DNA of 64,000 bases from Tanytarsus gracilentus. Its lineage: Eukaryota; Arthropoda; Insecta; Diptera; Chironomidae. Within the stretch, counting starts at the first letter, position 1, and each line of letters starts with the position of its first letter. The stretch lies in contig JAXRKN010000041.1 in the NCBI GenBank assembly GCA_038502055.1, forward strand, positions 1,903,501 to 1,967,500. Reading direction: 5' to 3'. The position numbers were made by a program, and so were the translations under genes. The notes under the pieces are model-generated. The model saw only the letters and a list, made by a program, of their open reading frames with translations, had not been told where the DNA came from and ran no database searches. Positions 12,916 to 25,787 of this stretch are shown in pieces.

Positions 12916-14347
12916 ATGGGCTACGATATAACTCGATTTGAAGGTATAAAATTTGACCCAATTAAACATCATTTAAATTGACAATTATCGCAATTACAGG
13001 TGATGTTGACGAAGAATTGATTTGTCCCATATGCTCATCAGTCCTTGAAAATGCAGTTCAAGTGAGTACCATAAGTCTGAATTCATAAAAGTTCACTTTA
13101 TTGCAAAATTTAGTATTGAAAAAACATCCAGTGAGTTTAATTTCCAAGAAAATAAGCTTGTTTAATTAATCGAAAGTTAATTGTTTTGAAAAAAACATTG
13201 AATGATCGATATCTGTAAGATCTAGTGATAAATTCTAAAGTTTTGTGTTAATTAAAAATTTAAACTAATATTCTCAAATTGACATTTATCTCACTGACTC
13301 AACCCCAAATTTAAAATTTTACTACATTCAAAGCCACTCTACTCATTTTTCCATGCTCATTATCTTTGCTTTCGCATTATAGCGTTTTATACTGATTTTA
13401 TAATACTTTTTTCTATCTCCATCATAGGTGGCTAGCTGCGAACATGCTTTCTGTCAAGCGTGCATTCACGAGTGGCTCTCGCGTCAATCAAGTTGTCCCG
13501 TCGATCGTCAATCAATTACAACGACTAATCTTAGATCAGTTCCAAGGATCCTCAGAAACCTTTTATCGCGTCTTAATATAACTTGTGATAACGCAATGTA
13601 TGGATGTACTCAAGTATTAAAATTGGACGCACTTCAATCGCATCTCGATGATTGTGAGCATAATCCTAAACGTCCGCTCCCTTGCGAATCAGGTTGTGGC
13701 TTCGTGATTCCAAAAGATGAGCTCAAAGATCACAATTGTGTTCGAGAACTGAGAACACTATGCCATCAGCAACAACAAAAGTTGAGTGAACTTAAGACTG
13801 AAATTGCCGATCAAAATATTACAATCAATGAACTAAAACGGGAATTGAATCTTATAAAGGATTTTATGAGAGCGATGCGTGTCAGTAATCCCGCGATGCG
13901 CGCAATTGCTGATCAGATGGAGAGGGATGAAGTAATACGGTGGTCGAATTCTTTGCCAAGGGCTAGAGTAACGCGCTGGGGCGGAATGATAAGTACTCCT
14001 GACGATTCTTTACAAATGATGGTTAAGCGAGCACTTTCTGAATCTGGATGTCCACCTCACATTCTCGATGAGCTAATGGAAAATTGCCACGAAAGGCGAT
14101 GGCCGCGCGGTTTGAGTTCCTTAGAGACACGACAAAACAATCGAAGAATCTACGATAACTACGTGTGTCGCCGAGTGCCAAACAAGCAAGCAGTTCTCGT
14201 CTTGCCTTGTGATAATTCTCACATGTCCGATGATGTTATGGCAGAGCCAGGATTGGTGAGTTCTTAAATTAATTGCAATACAAAGTTTTAATACAATTTT
14301 TTCACACCCACTTTTAGGTCATGATTTTTGCACACGGAATCGAGTAA
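12916..14347 (+). CDS. elgi: E3 ubiquitin ligase Nrdp1/RNF41 (elgi)
   Basis: This RING E3 ligase in vertebrates ubiquitinates ErbB3 and BRUCE; fly elgi acts in endosomal sorting and in oocyte maturation. Exons are 12916..12943, 13000..13061, 13428..14255 and 14318..14347, giving 315 residues (human 317). The start MGYDITRFEGDVDEELICPI matches the family almost exactly. The RING runs from C18-P-I-C21 through CEHAFCQAC (C34, H36, C39, C42) to C53-P-V-D56, the family's form in which Asp takes the last zinc-ligand position. A second zinc finger (CDNAMYGC, HLDDCEHNPKRP, CESGCGF) and a coiled coil (HQQQQKLSELKTEIADQN) follow. The conserved C-terminal substrate domain starts near ARVTRWGGMISTPD. The last exon is just ten codons, VMIFAHGIE plus stop, matching the vertebrate end. 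The RING is split by a 366-bp intron. Confidence 0.96.
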
Positions 14348-14902
14348 ATTAAATAGTAATTGGAAACTCCTCTAAAATTAATCTTAATTTCTCTATCATA
14401 AAATGAATCAAAAGGGAAACGTGTGTGGAAGGAAAAATCGAATATATGTTTGTGATAAAATTTCGTTAAGCTTCTTCGGAGATGAAACAAAAAATATTTT
14501 TAAAAATTTAAATTTGGCATATTTCTGTTGATTTTATCAATGGGTGATGCTTTCAAAAAAAGAACCCAAAAATTTGCTCCCAAATTTTTTAGCTAATGAT
14601 ATTTTTGGTTTAACTCAACCTTGGATATTTTTAGTAATTTTTAAGCGATAAGTTCAATTTTTTTCTATGACTTAATTTTTTTTATGGACACGATGAACTT
14701 CCTCAATTAAACTTTAAGGATCAAATACTATCATGCGCGCACATATATTTTATGTAGCTATGAGATTTTCAAATAAAAGTTGATCATAAAATTTAAAATA
14801 AATTTGAAAGCTTTTTAGTGTAATTTTGAGAAAAATTAAACTTGAAAGTTCCAACTCAACAAAGCTTTATTAAGTGACTACAAACTTGAATTTTTTTGTA
14901 TT
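14348..14902. other. convergent 3' region of elgi and asrij
   Basis: These 555 bp of AT-rich sequence separate two convergent stop codons. They presumably hold both 3' UTRs. I see no gene or structured element. Confidence 0.6.
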
Positions 14903-15806
14903 TTATTTCACCCAAGCGTCGCCATACTTATTTCTAGGTCCAGTCTGCTGAACCGGCTGATCATCAAAAGGAGATGGCTGAGCCCTTTGAATTGGAGCCG
15001 CATCTCCTTCAGTAATAGGCTTGTAATAGGGATTTAGCATCTTTTTTTCATAGTCAAATCTGTTCTGTCTGCGCAAATCATCGTATGTTGTTGAAGATTT
15101 CGGTGGTTCCGAAGGCAAATTATCGCTAAAACTTCTATCTGGTGTATCAAGAGAGGGTCTTAAAAATATAATTGAGATTAGTTAAGTTCCATAAGAGTTA
15201 ATTGCGTACCTATAAGTATCATCAAGACCAGAATTAAATGGACGATCTATATCAAGATCTAACGAGCTTCCAGCTGATTTGTTTGGCTCGATATCCTTCA
15301 AATTCTCATCCGTGTAGACATCAGTTGTGCTGCCAAATGGAGCCAATGATAAACCACTTCCTTCAAAAAATTCTCCCTTTTTTCTACGTCTCAGCGCCTC
15401 ACCAAGTTTTGAGTTCGGAAGTGCCATCATTTTTTCGGCACACTTTTGTTGATAAGAAAATTTTCCAAAGAAATATCCTAGCACGCAAGCTAATGCGACT
15501 TTTGGACCAGATCCGAATCGCGCAGAAGTACCGATTATGCCTCGTTGGCAAGCAAGATAAGTACTCACACCAAGAGCAGTTCCAATAGGCAAACTCCTTT
15601 GCCAGAAAGACTCTGAATTACAAATCCTTAAAACTCTAAGTTCTTCCGCCGAAAATTGATATCCCAACTAAATTAAAAATTTATAAAATAAACGCAATTC
15701 ACTTGAAATATTCAACTATACTTACAGCATTAGGTGGTTGAACCTGACCTTGAGGTGGAACTAAAACTGGAGCTTGTTGTTGTTGATAATTATCGCCTGG
15801 ATTCAT
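14903..15806 (-). CDS. asrij: OCIA domain protein (OCIAD1, fly asrij)
   Basis: OCIAD proteins are small hairpin membrane proteins of mitochondria and endosomes. Fly asrij maintains blood-cell progenitors, and vertebrate OCIAD1 affects respiratory complexes. Exons are 15726..15806, 15210..15667 and 14903..15158, giving 264 residues. The N-terminus is Pro/Gln-rich (NYQQQQAPVLVPPQGQVQ). The OCIA domain follows: LGYQFSAEELRVLRICNSES, FWQRSLPIGTALGVSTYLA and a Gly-rich second helix (KVALACVLGYFFGKFSYQQK), then ALPNSKLGEALRRRKKG, which is the family signature. The tail is disordered and ends KYGDAWVK. It is divergent from SMIM20, with 153 bp between start codons. Confidence 0.94.
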
Positions 15807-15959
15807 AATTAAACTAATTTTTTTTATTGACTTTTAAAAATATTTTTTGTAAACAATAATGAAGAAAAATTTGAAAAAGTACGTTACAAAATTTTTAAGC
15901 GATCATCAACAACGTCTTTTACCCTAATTTTTATTTTGTAAACACAAGAAAATATAAAA
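15807..15959. promoter_or_regulatory. compact bidirectional promoter, asrij / SMIM20
   Basis: Only 153 bp separate the start codons of asrij (-) and SMIM20 (+), so both promoters and 5' UTRs must share this space. The region is AT-rich and no TATA box can be picked out reliably. Shared control is inferred from spacing. Confidence 0.5.
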
Positions 15960-16289
15960 ATGTCAAAAATGAATTTAAGAGGAATTAAAAAAGGCCAAAA
16001 GGCTGTCAATACTTGGACTGGATGGCGTTATGCAGCATTAATTGGAGGAATGTTTTCGTTAATTGGAATAACATTGTATCCAATCGCTATTGAGCCTATG
16101 CTTAATCCGGAAAAATATAAGAAACTTCAGAAGATAACTCGAGCTAGTAAATATTTTAAAAATTCATTATTTTATGGGTTATAGTAAATTAATATTTTAG
16201 CGGTGAAACAAGAAGAGGTCCAACCAGGCAATATGAGAGTTTGGAGTGATCCATTTCAACCCCTTCCAGAGCATCGCGAGAAAGAATAG
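15960..16289 (+). CDS. SMIM20: SMIM20/MITRAC7-like mitochondrial membrane protein
   Basis: SMIM20 (MITRAC7) is a single-pass inner-membrane protein that stabilises newly made COX1 during cytochrome c oxidase assembly. Exons are 15960..16146 and 16201..16289, giving 91 residues. A basic N-terminus (MSKMNLRGIKKGQKA) precedes a membrane segment, AALIGGMFSLIGITLYPIAI. The family signature follows: PMLNPEKYKKLQKITRA in exon 1 and, after the splice, TVKQEEVQPGNMRVWSDPF, matching the vertebrate VQEDVQPPGLKVWSDPF. It is somewhat longer than the vertebrate protein at both ends. It reads away from asrij across a 153-bp gap. The second exon is short, and the match to vertebrate SMIM20 across the splice makes the model secure. 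Confidence 0.9.
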
Positions 16290-16661
16290 TTTTTAAATTA
16301 AGAATTATAGAAAGTTTTAATGCATTAAAAAAAATTTCTCAAAAAAGCTGTATTTTCCAAAACGCCAATTATAATTCAGTTGCAGTGAAGCTACCCTAAA
16401 ATATTCTTCCACTTGTAATCTCAAACTGAATTCTCATTTAAACTTTAATTAAATATTTTTTAATTGCCAGTTAAAAAATATTCAAATTATTTGCAAACAG
16501 TTGACTTCACCCTAGTGCTGCATATTTCTCTTCCGCAAGGACAAATTTTCAGTTTTTCATTTTGGCAAACCGGAAAAAGTGAAAAACTCAAAATTATCAA
16601 TTGATTTTGTTGTTTAACACGTATTTTATAGATTAGTTCTATATCGAGCATTTAGCTAAAC
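16290..16661. other. gap between SMIM20 and Top3beta
   Basis: These 372 bp hold the SMIM20 3' UTR and the Top3beta 5' region on the same strand. I see no further gene. Confidence 0.6.
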
Positions 16662-19505
16662 ATGAAAACTGTTTTAATGGTAGCTGAAAAGCCTTCGCTG
16701 GTGAGTTTTCCCTTTTATAAAATATTTTGCATTTAAAATTGCACAAAACATGTTGATGTTAATAAATTTCTCAACTATTTAGGCCGCTTCTCTCGCAAAC
16801 ATTCTCTCTAACGGCAAATCAACAAGTAGAAAAGGTAAAAATAAATAGATTTATTTTTATTAACATTGACGACATCAAAAATTAATGTTCACAGGTTTTA
16901 ATGGTGCTTGTAGCGTTTTCGAATGGGTGGGAAGTTTTCGTGATCAGCAATCAGTAAAGTTTAAGTTCACATCAGTATGTGGTCATGTCAACAGTCTTGA
17001 TTTCAATGGAAAATATAATTCGTGGGATCGTGTGGATCCAATTGAACTTTTTTCATGTCCCGTTGAGCATAAAGAAGCGACACCGAAGCTCAAAATGCCT
17101 CAATTTCTCGCGTCAGAGGCTCGAGGATGTGACTATCTCGTGTTATGGCTCGATTGCGATAAAGAGGGTGAAAATATATGCTTTGAAGTCATGGATGCCG
17201 TTTCGTCATCCATCAACAATGTCCGATCTAGCTCGGTAACTTTTCGTGCCAAATTCTCTGCAATCACTGAAAAGGACATCAAATTTGCGATGAATAATCT
17301 AATTTTTCCCAATGAAAATGAGGCCAAGAGCGTTGACGCGAGACAGGAGCTGGATTTAAGAATCGGATGTGCTTTTACACGCTTTCAAACGAAATTCTTT
17401 CAAGGTCGCTATGGAGATTTAGACTCGAGTCTCATTTCTTTTGGACCATGTCAAACACCTACTTTAGGCTTTTGTGTTCAACGTCACGATGAAATTCAGC
17501 AATTTAAGCCAGAAGCATTTTGGTTTGTTCAAGTTACCGTCGAGAATGATCTTAAACTTGAGTGGCAGCGTGTTAGGATTTTTGAGAAAGACATTGCGTT
17601 AATCTTTTTGAATATTGTCAAAGAGCAAAAGGAAGCGATCGTTGAGAGTGTTATAACTAAAGATAATTTTCGTTCTCGACCACTCGCTTTAAATACAGTT
17701 GAACTTATGCGAAGTGCTTCGAGTGGGCTAGGCATTGGTCCTCACGTTGCTATGCAAATCGCTGAAAAACTCTACACGCAAGGCTACATCTCATATCCGC
17801 GCACTGAAACAACGACCTATCCACAGAACTTCGATCTTCGTGGAGTTGTGAAAATTTTAGAACGGTCAAATGAATTTGGCGAAGAATCGAGAAATATTCT
17901 AAATGACTTTACGCAGCCACGTAAAGGAACTGATTGCGGCGATCATCCCCCGATTACTCCCATGAAATTTGCTCAACGATCTGACTTTGAAGGAGACACA
18001 TGGCGTGTTTATGACTTTATTGTTCGTCATTTTCTGGGAACATTATCGCGAGATTTGAAATATAAAAGCACGACAACTAAATTTATCATTGACGGCGAAG
18101 TTTTTACAAATACTTCGAACGTTCTGATAGACGCGGGCTTCACGAAAGTCGTGACATGGCAAGCTTTCGGTAAAAACGAACTCTCAACTCCTTTCAATCA
18201 AGGCGATCGTGTGCCAATTAAGGATGCAAAATTAGTCGAATCGCAAACAGGTCCGCCGACTTATTTAACAGAGGCTGATTTAATTACACTCATGGAAAAA
18301 CATGGCATTGGCACTGATGCTTCAATTCCTGTTCACATAAACAATATTTCACAGAGAAATTATGTCACGGTGGAATCTAATCGAAGGCTTAAGCCTACCA
18401 CTCTAGGTATTGTTTTGGTTCACGGATATCAAAAAATCGATAGCGAACTTGTCTTGCCTACCATGAGATCGGCTGTTGAAAAGCAATTAAATCTCATTGC
18501 TCACGGCACTGCGGATTTCAGAGCAGTTCTCAAACATGGATTAGATATATTCAGACTCAAGTTTCAATATTTTGTCACCAATATAGCAAACATGGATTCG
18601 CTCTTTGAAGTTTCATTCAGCTCTTTAGCTGACTCTGGAAAATCGCATTCAAGATGCGGAAAATGTCGAAGATATATGAAGTACATTCAACAAAAACCAG
18701 CTCGATTGCACTGCTCTCACTGCGATGAAACCTTTGCCCTTCCAATAGGTGGAATCGTTCGAGTTTATCGTGAGCTCAAATGTCCTCTCGACGACTTTGA
18801 ACTTCTTGCGTGGAACAATGGAAATAAAGGAAGATCTTATCCATTTTGTCCATACTGCTACAACAATCCACCATTTAAAGACATGACAAGAGGTTCGGGC
18901 TGTAACAACTGTACACATCCAACTTGTCAGCATTCTTTGACAAATTTGGGAGTGTCATCGTGTATGGAGTGTGAAAAGGGCGTTTTGGTGCTAGATTGGT
19001 TAGTAAAATATTTAAAATTTTTTTAACGAGTTAACTTTTGTTCCCCCTGGTTAAGTTAATTAATTTTTCTCTATTAACTCTATGACTGAATCTAAGCTTC
19101 CTCTATTTAAATCAACTCAAAAATGAAATTTTTTCTTCTTTCAGCACATCGTCGCCAAAGAACTGGAAGCTCGGCTGCAACTCTTGCGATTGTATTATCA
19201 ACTGCTTTGACGATGCAATTAAAGTTACTGTCGATGAAGACACCTGCGATTGCGGCTCACAAATGGTTACTGTCATTTACAAGCAAGACAAATCTCCCTT
19301 TGCCAATGGCGAAGACAAAAAGACTGGATGTATTTTTTGCTTCAATGAATTTATGCCACTAATCGAGAAGCATAAGGCAGTTGAGAATCGTCGATTGAAT
19401 CAGACGCGAGGTGGTAAATCGAGTCGTGGCCGAGGAAGACCAAGAGCTTCGAATCGTGGTCGTCCGAAGGATAAAATGTCCCAATTGATGGCGTATTTTG
19501 TTTAA
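16662..19505 (+). CDS. Top3beta: DNA/RNA topoisomerase 3-beta
   Basis: This type IA topoisomerase relaxes negatively supercoiled DNA and also acts on RNA, in complex with Tdrd3. Exons are 16662..16700, 16783..16834, 16895..18998 and 19145..19505, giving 851 residues (human 862). The Toprim domain starts MKTVLMVAEKPSLAASLANI and has the acidic metal-binding motif WLDCDKEGENICFE. The active-site tyrosine is in GYISYPRTETTTYP, at about residue 331 (human Y336), with the family's YPRTET context. The C-terminal half has repeated CxxC zinc motifs (CGKCRRY, CSHCDE, CPYC, CMEC, CNSCDC). It ends with an Arg/Gly-rich tail (GGKSSRGRGRPRASNRGRPK) and the MSQLMAYFV terminus, as in the vertebrate enzyme. 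The RG-rich tail is the likely RNA-binding segment. The donor of exon 3 is GTTAGT. Confidence 0.96.
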
Positions 19506-21939
19506 TGCATAATATTTGTGCAGTTTTGTAAGCTCAATGAAAAATCAGTAAGAAAAATAAAAAATTGATTAAAGGTAAATTCGTTTTGTTGTCCCTGAAA
19601 TTTTCAAATTTTTGTGACGTTACATGACTCGAAAAGCATCATCATCACATGACTTGACTAATGTTTTTCCAGCTGAATCAACGAAAATACAAAAATACTT
19701 TTCATCCTATTGTCACAATTGTTTCATAATTAATAAGAATGAAAATATTTTACTTGCGACTCGTGGAGCAATTGTCATTTGCAAATATGATGACAAGCCT
19801 CCTTATAAGGGAGCATGTGATAAACAATGTTTAAAAATTTAACGACTTTTTTAAAAGACTAAAGAAAATCCAGGTGAAAAAGATTTTAAAGGTTTTTTTA
19901 ATTTACACATTTTTTGACACCCAAGAACACGTGACGCATGTCCAGAACATTAATTAATAATATTTTTCATGCGTGTCCATACGATAATTAAAATTGCTAA
20001 TTGATTTTGTTGATTAGATTAGATTAGATTAGATTAAGGAGTCTTTCCATCTCAACGGGATTTTTTTGAAATGAAGAGCAAAAAAACTTCTTATAACTTT
20101 AAAATCTCCGCTTTCGTTCCTCAACTTCCTTGATTAGTTGGCCGCTGAATGTGATCATTAATAATTTTTTGTCGTAAGACATTCCAAAACGCTTCTCTAA
20201 TTTTACCAAATCCGATTAATTTTAATTGTTATTATTTTCCTCTCTCGCACAAAAAGCCAACGATTTTTACAAACTAATGCCGCTCTCGTACGGCTCAAGT
20301 GGAGAAAATAAATTTTTTAATTTTTTACTCTCCAGTTGAATTTTGTCAGTCGAGGCAGAACACGAACATGTGCAAAAAAGTTTCACTATTTTTCGATACG
20401 AATGAAATTTTAGCTAATTGTAGTATTAAATATTAAGTGTAGCAATTTTTTTTGTGTTTTTGCTAGTTTAATTCATGCTGAAGTGAATGGTAAAAAGAAA
20501 TTTTGCAATATTCTCTAATTTGAGTGATTTTTGATTTTCGATGCTTTTGCTTCAATTTTTGTTGAGTGACAAAAGCTTTTATAAAATTGATCGGAACTTT
20601 TAGTAAGTTAAATTTCAAAAAGTGCAACCCGAAAATTTCCTTAAAGATCTTAAGATCAATTTTGTTTTTTGAAACTTTCATTGGAGATTATGAAAAAACG
20701 GCGCCCAAATTGAAAGCGTTCGTAATTGTATTTCAACATGTGCAACATTAAAGAAAATGTATAACTAGTAACAACAGCAGCACGTCATAACTCATAAGAG
20801 ATCGATGTAACAGACAAATTCAAGGAAAAAAGTTTTATCGAAAAACTTTTGGAGTAAAGATAAAAACTTTAAAAAATTAATATTTTCCTTTTATATAGTG
20901 ATTGTTTAAAAATTAAAAAAATAAAAGCACAAAGTTTTATTTTTTTTAAAAAAGCAAATTTATTTAATGTAGGCTAAAAATAATCAAACAGTGCGGTGTG
21001 TTTTAATATAATAATTAAAAGAAAACTAAACGAAAGGGAAAAAAAAATTATTTCAAAGTGATAAGCTTAAAACTATAAAAGCGTTTGTAAATGACGAATA
21101 CTATGTAAGCTATTTTTGTTGTTAAAAACACATTCAATTTTTTTAAATATAAAGAATTCAAGGATTTTTAGATCCAGAAGATATTTTTAAAGAAACCGTT
21201 AAATTTTTGTGAATGTTTAAAAATTCAGAGAAAATAATTTTTTACAAAGACTCTGCAGAGAAAACTTTTTGACTTTATAACTTTTAAAGAGAAAAAAGAG
21301 AGTTAAATTTGAATGACAAATTTGAGAGAATTGAGATTGAAAAGAAAACAAGCGAAAGCTTTTAGGATAAAATTAAAACTTAAAGTATGAAAACTTAAAA
21401 TTTTATTAAAATAATTTTTTTGCGGTCTTAAATTTGAAAATTCTGGTTTGCGCTCATTTACAACAAAATTATTTTAAATCTAACACAAGACCAACAATTT
21501 ACCACCGCATAAACCTTTTACATTTCATCTTCTATCGAATACCAGTTTCTGTTAAAATATTTTTCAAGTACGCACAAAAAAACGTGAGAGAGTCTTTCAT
21601 TAATGATCGAAACGCGTTCGCAAAAAGTCGCGTTTGAGAGCTAGAAGAAAAGAAAACTCTCCCGTGGATCGCGTGTGCTAGATATTGATAAAAAAAAAGT
21701 GAGCGAAAAACAATTTTGTGTTATCATATTTTGTGCTGCCGTGAACAAACTGAATTATACCTGTAGGATTTTATCACTGTTAACATTAACACTGTGCATG
21801 AAGGAGGAAAAATTGCTCTTTTAAAAATATTTTTGCAACAGTTTAAATTAAAACTTTACGATTGTTTCACACTTAGGTGCCTTTACAAATTCAAAGAAAT
21901 ATAAATTTGTCGCGGGTGCAGTGAAACAACAGAAGAAAA
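19506..21939. other. intergenic, Top3beta to prestin-type SLC26
   Basis: This 2.4-kb AT-rich stretch lies between two plus-strand genes and should hold the Top3beta 3' UTR and the next gene's promoter and 5' UTR. It contains a short pentamer array at 20012-20036. Short open frames here lack any family resemblance or splice support. Confidence 0.55.
20012..20036 (+). repeat. (GATTA)5 pentamer array
   Basis: Five perfect copies of GATTA in tandem, 25 bp, seen directly. It is a short microsatellite. It resembles but is not the insect telomere unit TTAGG. Confidence 0.85.
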
Positions 21940-24900
21940 ATGTTTCGAAACTTAAAGAATGATGATGAAGGATTCATTAATGAAGGACTGGAAGTGAATG
22001 AGAGTGGTGTTGAAGATGCTTCGATGGCATCGATTGAGAATTATGGTGATACATCGACCACAAAAATTGAAATTTCCCGGGCACAATATAGTCAAGAATC
22101 ACTTTTTCGAGAAATGTTGTATCAAAAATCCCCGAAGAAGTCATGTGAGTATGTTAACAAAAAAGCATGAGATGCTTTGATTTGTGACATTCAAAATTTT
22201 AGTGTTTCAAATTATTTATTTTTCTAACTTTAAATCAGAAATTATTAATATTTAAATAAATTAAAAAAGGACAGAAAAAATCTGGAACTATAAAATTACT
22301 TTGAAGACTTTTTAAATTTATAACTTTAATTAAATCTTTATTAAAGAAATTATTCTAAAATCCGAAAAAAATTTATTTTCAAAAAATTTTCAACCATTGT
22401 CATGGAAGTTCCAAAAAATCACATAAATATTTTTATATTTTTTGCAAGAGGTCATGATCGAGGACACACCACTATAATAGCGTATTTTTATGAACTCTTG
22501 GGTTTCTTTAACGATTATTTACGCACTCATTTAACTTTTTTGTGACGTAGAAGTTTTTGTTTGGCTGACTACTGAATTAATCTGTAAGAAATCGCACAAC
22601 ATGTAAATAACACAACAAATGCTTGAACTCGAATGTCTCGGTATTTCTTAAGCCTTGGTCATTTCAACTTCTTCTTTGAACGTGATCCCCGATCGCAATC
22701 AATAATTGAAATTGAATGAGAAAGATTTAAATCGGCAGTTTTAAAGCAAGAAGTGGAAACTTATATATTTCTTAATTTTTATAGTTTTAAAAAAAATTTA
22801 AAATTTTTATGCTTCGATTTTAAAAATTTATTTTATTTTTAACTTTCACTAATTTTTAATTTCCATCTCTTGATACTTGTGATATTTTTATATATAAAAC
22901 CTTTTTCTCGGTTAATCACTCCACACGCTACTAAATAAATTTTATTATTATCGCACGATGTAAAGGCTGTGTGTGAGATTCCACCATGAATCACTAACCT
23001 GCGATATCTTTCAAATATTTCTTTAAATTTTTACAGTTTTTGCACGACAATGTGAGAACATAAATCGCGACTCAACGCGATCGTGTGTCAGTGGGATCTT
23101 TCCGATCTTCTCTTGGCTTTCTTCTTATAAGAGAGAGGACTTATTGAGTGATGTTATAAGTGGATGCACCGTTGCTGTTATGCACATCCCTCAGGGAATG
23201 GGTTATGCCTTGCTCGCGAACCTTCCGCCTGTAATAGGAATCTACATGGCGTTCTTTCCAGTATTAGTCTACGTCATTTTTGGCACATCACGTCACAACT
23301 CGATGGGTATGACTATCACGGGAAAATGGACATAACTTTCAATTTTCCTCTTGTTAACTAAAAGGTACTTTTGCGGTTATTTCATTAATGGTTGGAAAGG
23401 TGGTTGTTTCGAAGTCATCATTGGCAGAACAAGCTGGATATTCTGCCATTGAAATCTCCACTCTTGTTTGTCTCACCGTCGGAGTGATTCAAGTAAAATT
23501 TTGATTGAAATGTTTTGATAAAATTTTTTTAATTGCCCCTTTTTTCGATACACAGCTCATAATGTACATTTTCCGTTTGGGCGTTTTGTCATTTTTATTA
23601 TCAGAGTGTTTAGTCAGCGGTTTTACGACAGGAGCAGCAATGCATGTGTTGACCTCGCAAGTCAAAGATCTCCTTGGGATGCATCTTCATAGGCATGATG
23701 GAACTTTTGAACTTATAAAGGTTGTTTTAAAATATGTTTATAATTTTTTTTAAATGTAACCGCAATTAATTTTTTATCTATTTAGACTTACAACGAAATA
23801 TTTCAACAACTTAATAACATTAATGTCATCGCTGTCATAATTTCTATCATAACAATTTCTATCTTAACATTCAATAATGAGTTTTTGAAGCCGCGTGTTG
23901 CTAAAAAGACAGCAATTCCTATTCCGATTGAAGTAAGTGACAATGATTCAAACACTTATCGTTCCTCTCATAATTTCATCACTTATCTTCTTTCAAAACT
24001 TTGATAGCTGATAGTTGTGGTATCAGGAACAATACTTTCACGATATCTCGAGATGAATGATCAATGGAGTGTCATACCAGTCGGTCATATTCCGCTAGGT
24101 GAGTAATTTGCATATTTTGTGGAGATAGAGAGGCTGAAGATGCAAAAGTTCAATAGTCGGAAATGTTTGAGAGCTTTTAAAATTTAAATTCGTTGAAATT
24201 CATGTCAAAAACTTTTATATTTGCGACACAAAAAATATCCAGCAAAATATAGATAAATTAAATTAAATTTTAAAATTATTCACACATAAAATTATCAATT
24301 AAATTAAGTCATACTCTAAAATTTTAAGTCTTATTTATAGAAATTTCTAAATTTTTCTTAAAATATTACTAGGTTTACCTCAACCAACTACCCCAAAAAT
24401 TGACTTATGGCGAGAGCTTCTTGTCGATTCTTTTGCAATCGCATTTGTGTCGTATTCAGTCACCGTTTCAATGGCATTAATCTTTGGACAAAAATTTAAA
24501 TATGAAATTGACTTTAACCAGGAACTTTTGGCGATGGTAATAAATAAATTTAACAAAAATAATTTTTAAAAATTAACCTTGTTATTTTTGAAAAGGGTGC
24601 TGGAAATGTTTTTGGGAGCTTTTTCTTGTGCTTTCCTTTCTCTGCGTCATTATCGAGATCATTGATTCAACAAACTGTCGGTGGTCGAACTCAATTAGCA
24701 TCAATTGTGTCTTGCATTCTTTTGCTTTTTGTTCTTCTTTGGATTGGACCTTTTTTTGAGGCACTCCCGAGGGTAAGTGTTAAAATTTAGATGAAAACTA
24801 TCTTTCCATTATTTTATGATTTGAACTTTTACAGTGTGTTCTCGCATCTGTTGTCGTAGTTGCTCTCAAAGGCATGCTCACTCAAATCGGCGATTTTGAG

Positions 24901-25527
24901 CGTTTCCGAAAGAAAAGCGGAATCGATGCTTTTGTGTGGATGATGACGTTCTTGTCTGTCGTTATTTTCTCAATCGACATTGGTCTCTTAATCGGGCTTT
25001 TGATGAGTATTCTTTGCATATTTTGCAGCGGTATAAAAGCTCATTTTTCAATCCTGGGCCATCTTCCGCACTCTGATCTCTATCTCGATATCGAGAGTTT
25101 TCAGCGAGCAATTGAGATTCCATATGTGAAGATTATCAGATACAGCGGAAGTATAAACTACGCGACAAAAGCGCACTTCAAAAATAAATTATGTGATAAA
25201 TTGTGCATAAACTTAGTTAAAGAGCTTCGCCATCTCGAAGAAAATTTAAATATCTCAACGAAAAATTGCACAAACTTCCTCTCGGATTTAAATTTTAAGC
25301 ATTTAGTGATAGATTTTAATGCCCTTACAAATATCGATGCGTCATCAATAGTCATGCTTGACTTACTGATTAGAGATTTTAATAAGCTTAATGTACAAGT
25401 TTCGATTGTCTGTTTTTCCACGAGAGTTATCGAGATTTTTATGAGAAATGAATTTGTTTTCATGAAAAGAGTTTTTCCAACCATCCATGATGCCATCCAC
25501 AGTAGTCAAAGTAGTAATGTAATGTAA
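21940..25527 (+). CDS. Prestin: prestin-type SLC26 anion exchanger
   Basis: This is a second SulP/SLC26 transporter, of the SLC26A5/A6 (prestin) branch. Nine exons keep phase: 21940..22144, 23037..23306, 23365..23492, 23556..23720, 23786..23932, 24008..24098, 24373..24536, 24596..24772 and 24835..25527, giving 679 residues. After a cytosolic N-terminus it shows GCTVAVMHIPQGMGYALLAN and PPVIGIYMAFFPVLVYVIFG, the SulP signature. SGFTTGAAMHVLTSQVKDLL and SFFLCFPFSASLSRSLIQQT follow. The C-terminal STAS domain (HLVIDFNALTNIDASSIVML) carries an insertion of about 50 residues (around LVKELRHLEENLNIST), as in eukaryotic SLC26 proteins. Substrates in the family are chloride, bicarbonate, oxalate and sulfate. 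Intron 1 is 892 bp. I chose the start from the upstream ATG whose exon joins exon 2 in phase. Confidence 0.93.
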
Positions 25528-25787
25528 AGTTTATGCATGAAAATATTTATTGAAAATAAAAAACTGTTAAATAAATAATTCTACTCAACCACGTGTTATT
25601 AAAATTTTCACTCACTTTCGCATGCATGCGATTTTAACGGTCAAAATTCAAAAATAATTCGCATGTGTGTGTTTTCATACTTTTCCGCAAGGGCATGTAA
25701 ACATTAGTCATTCACGCTGTTCAACGAATTTCAATTTAAAATAAATCTTAACAAAGCATTTATCGTCAAGTATTAGTAGAGATAAAA

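Noticed and set aside
19624..19842. Short frame downstream of Top3beta
   Set aside because: Seventy-two codons, no recognisable motif, no splice partner and an AT-driven composition; it lies in the likely 3' UTR or intergenic region.
20012..20036. Telomere-like repeat
   Set aside because: The unit is GATTA, not TTAGG, there are only five copies, and it lies between ordinary genes; it is a microsatellite.
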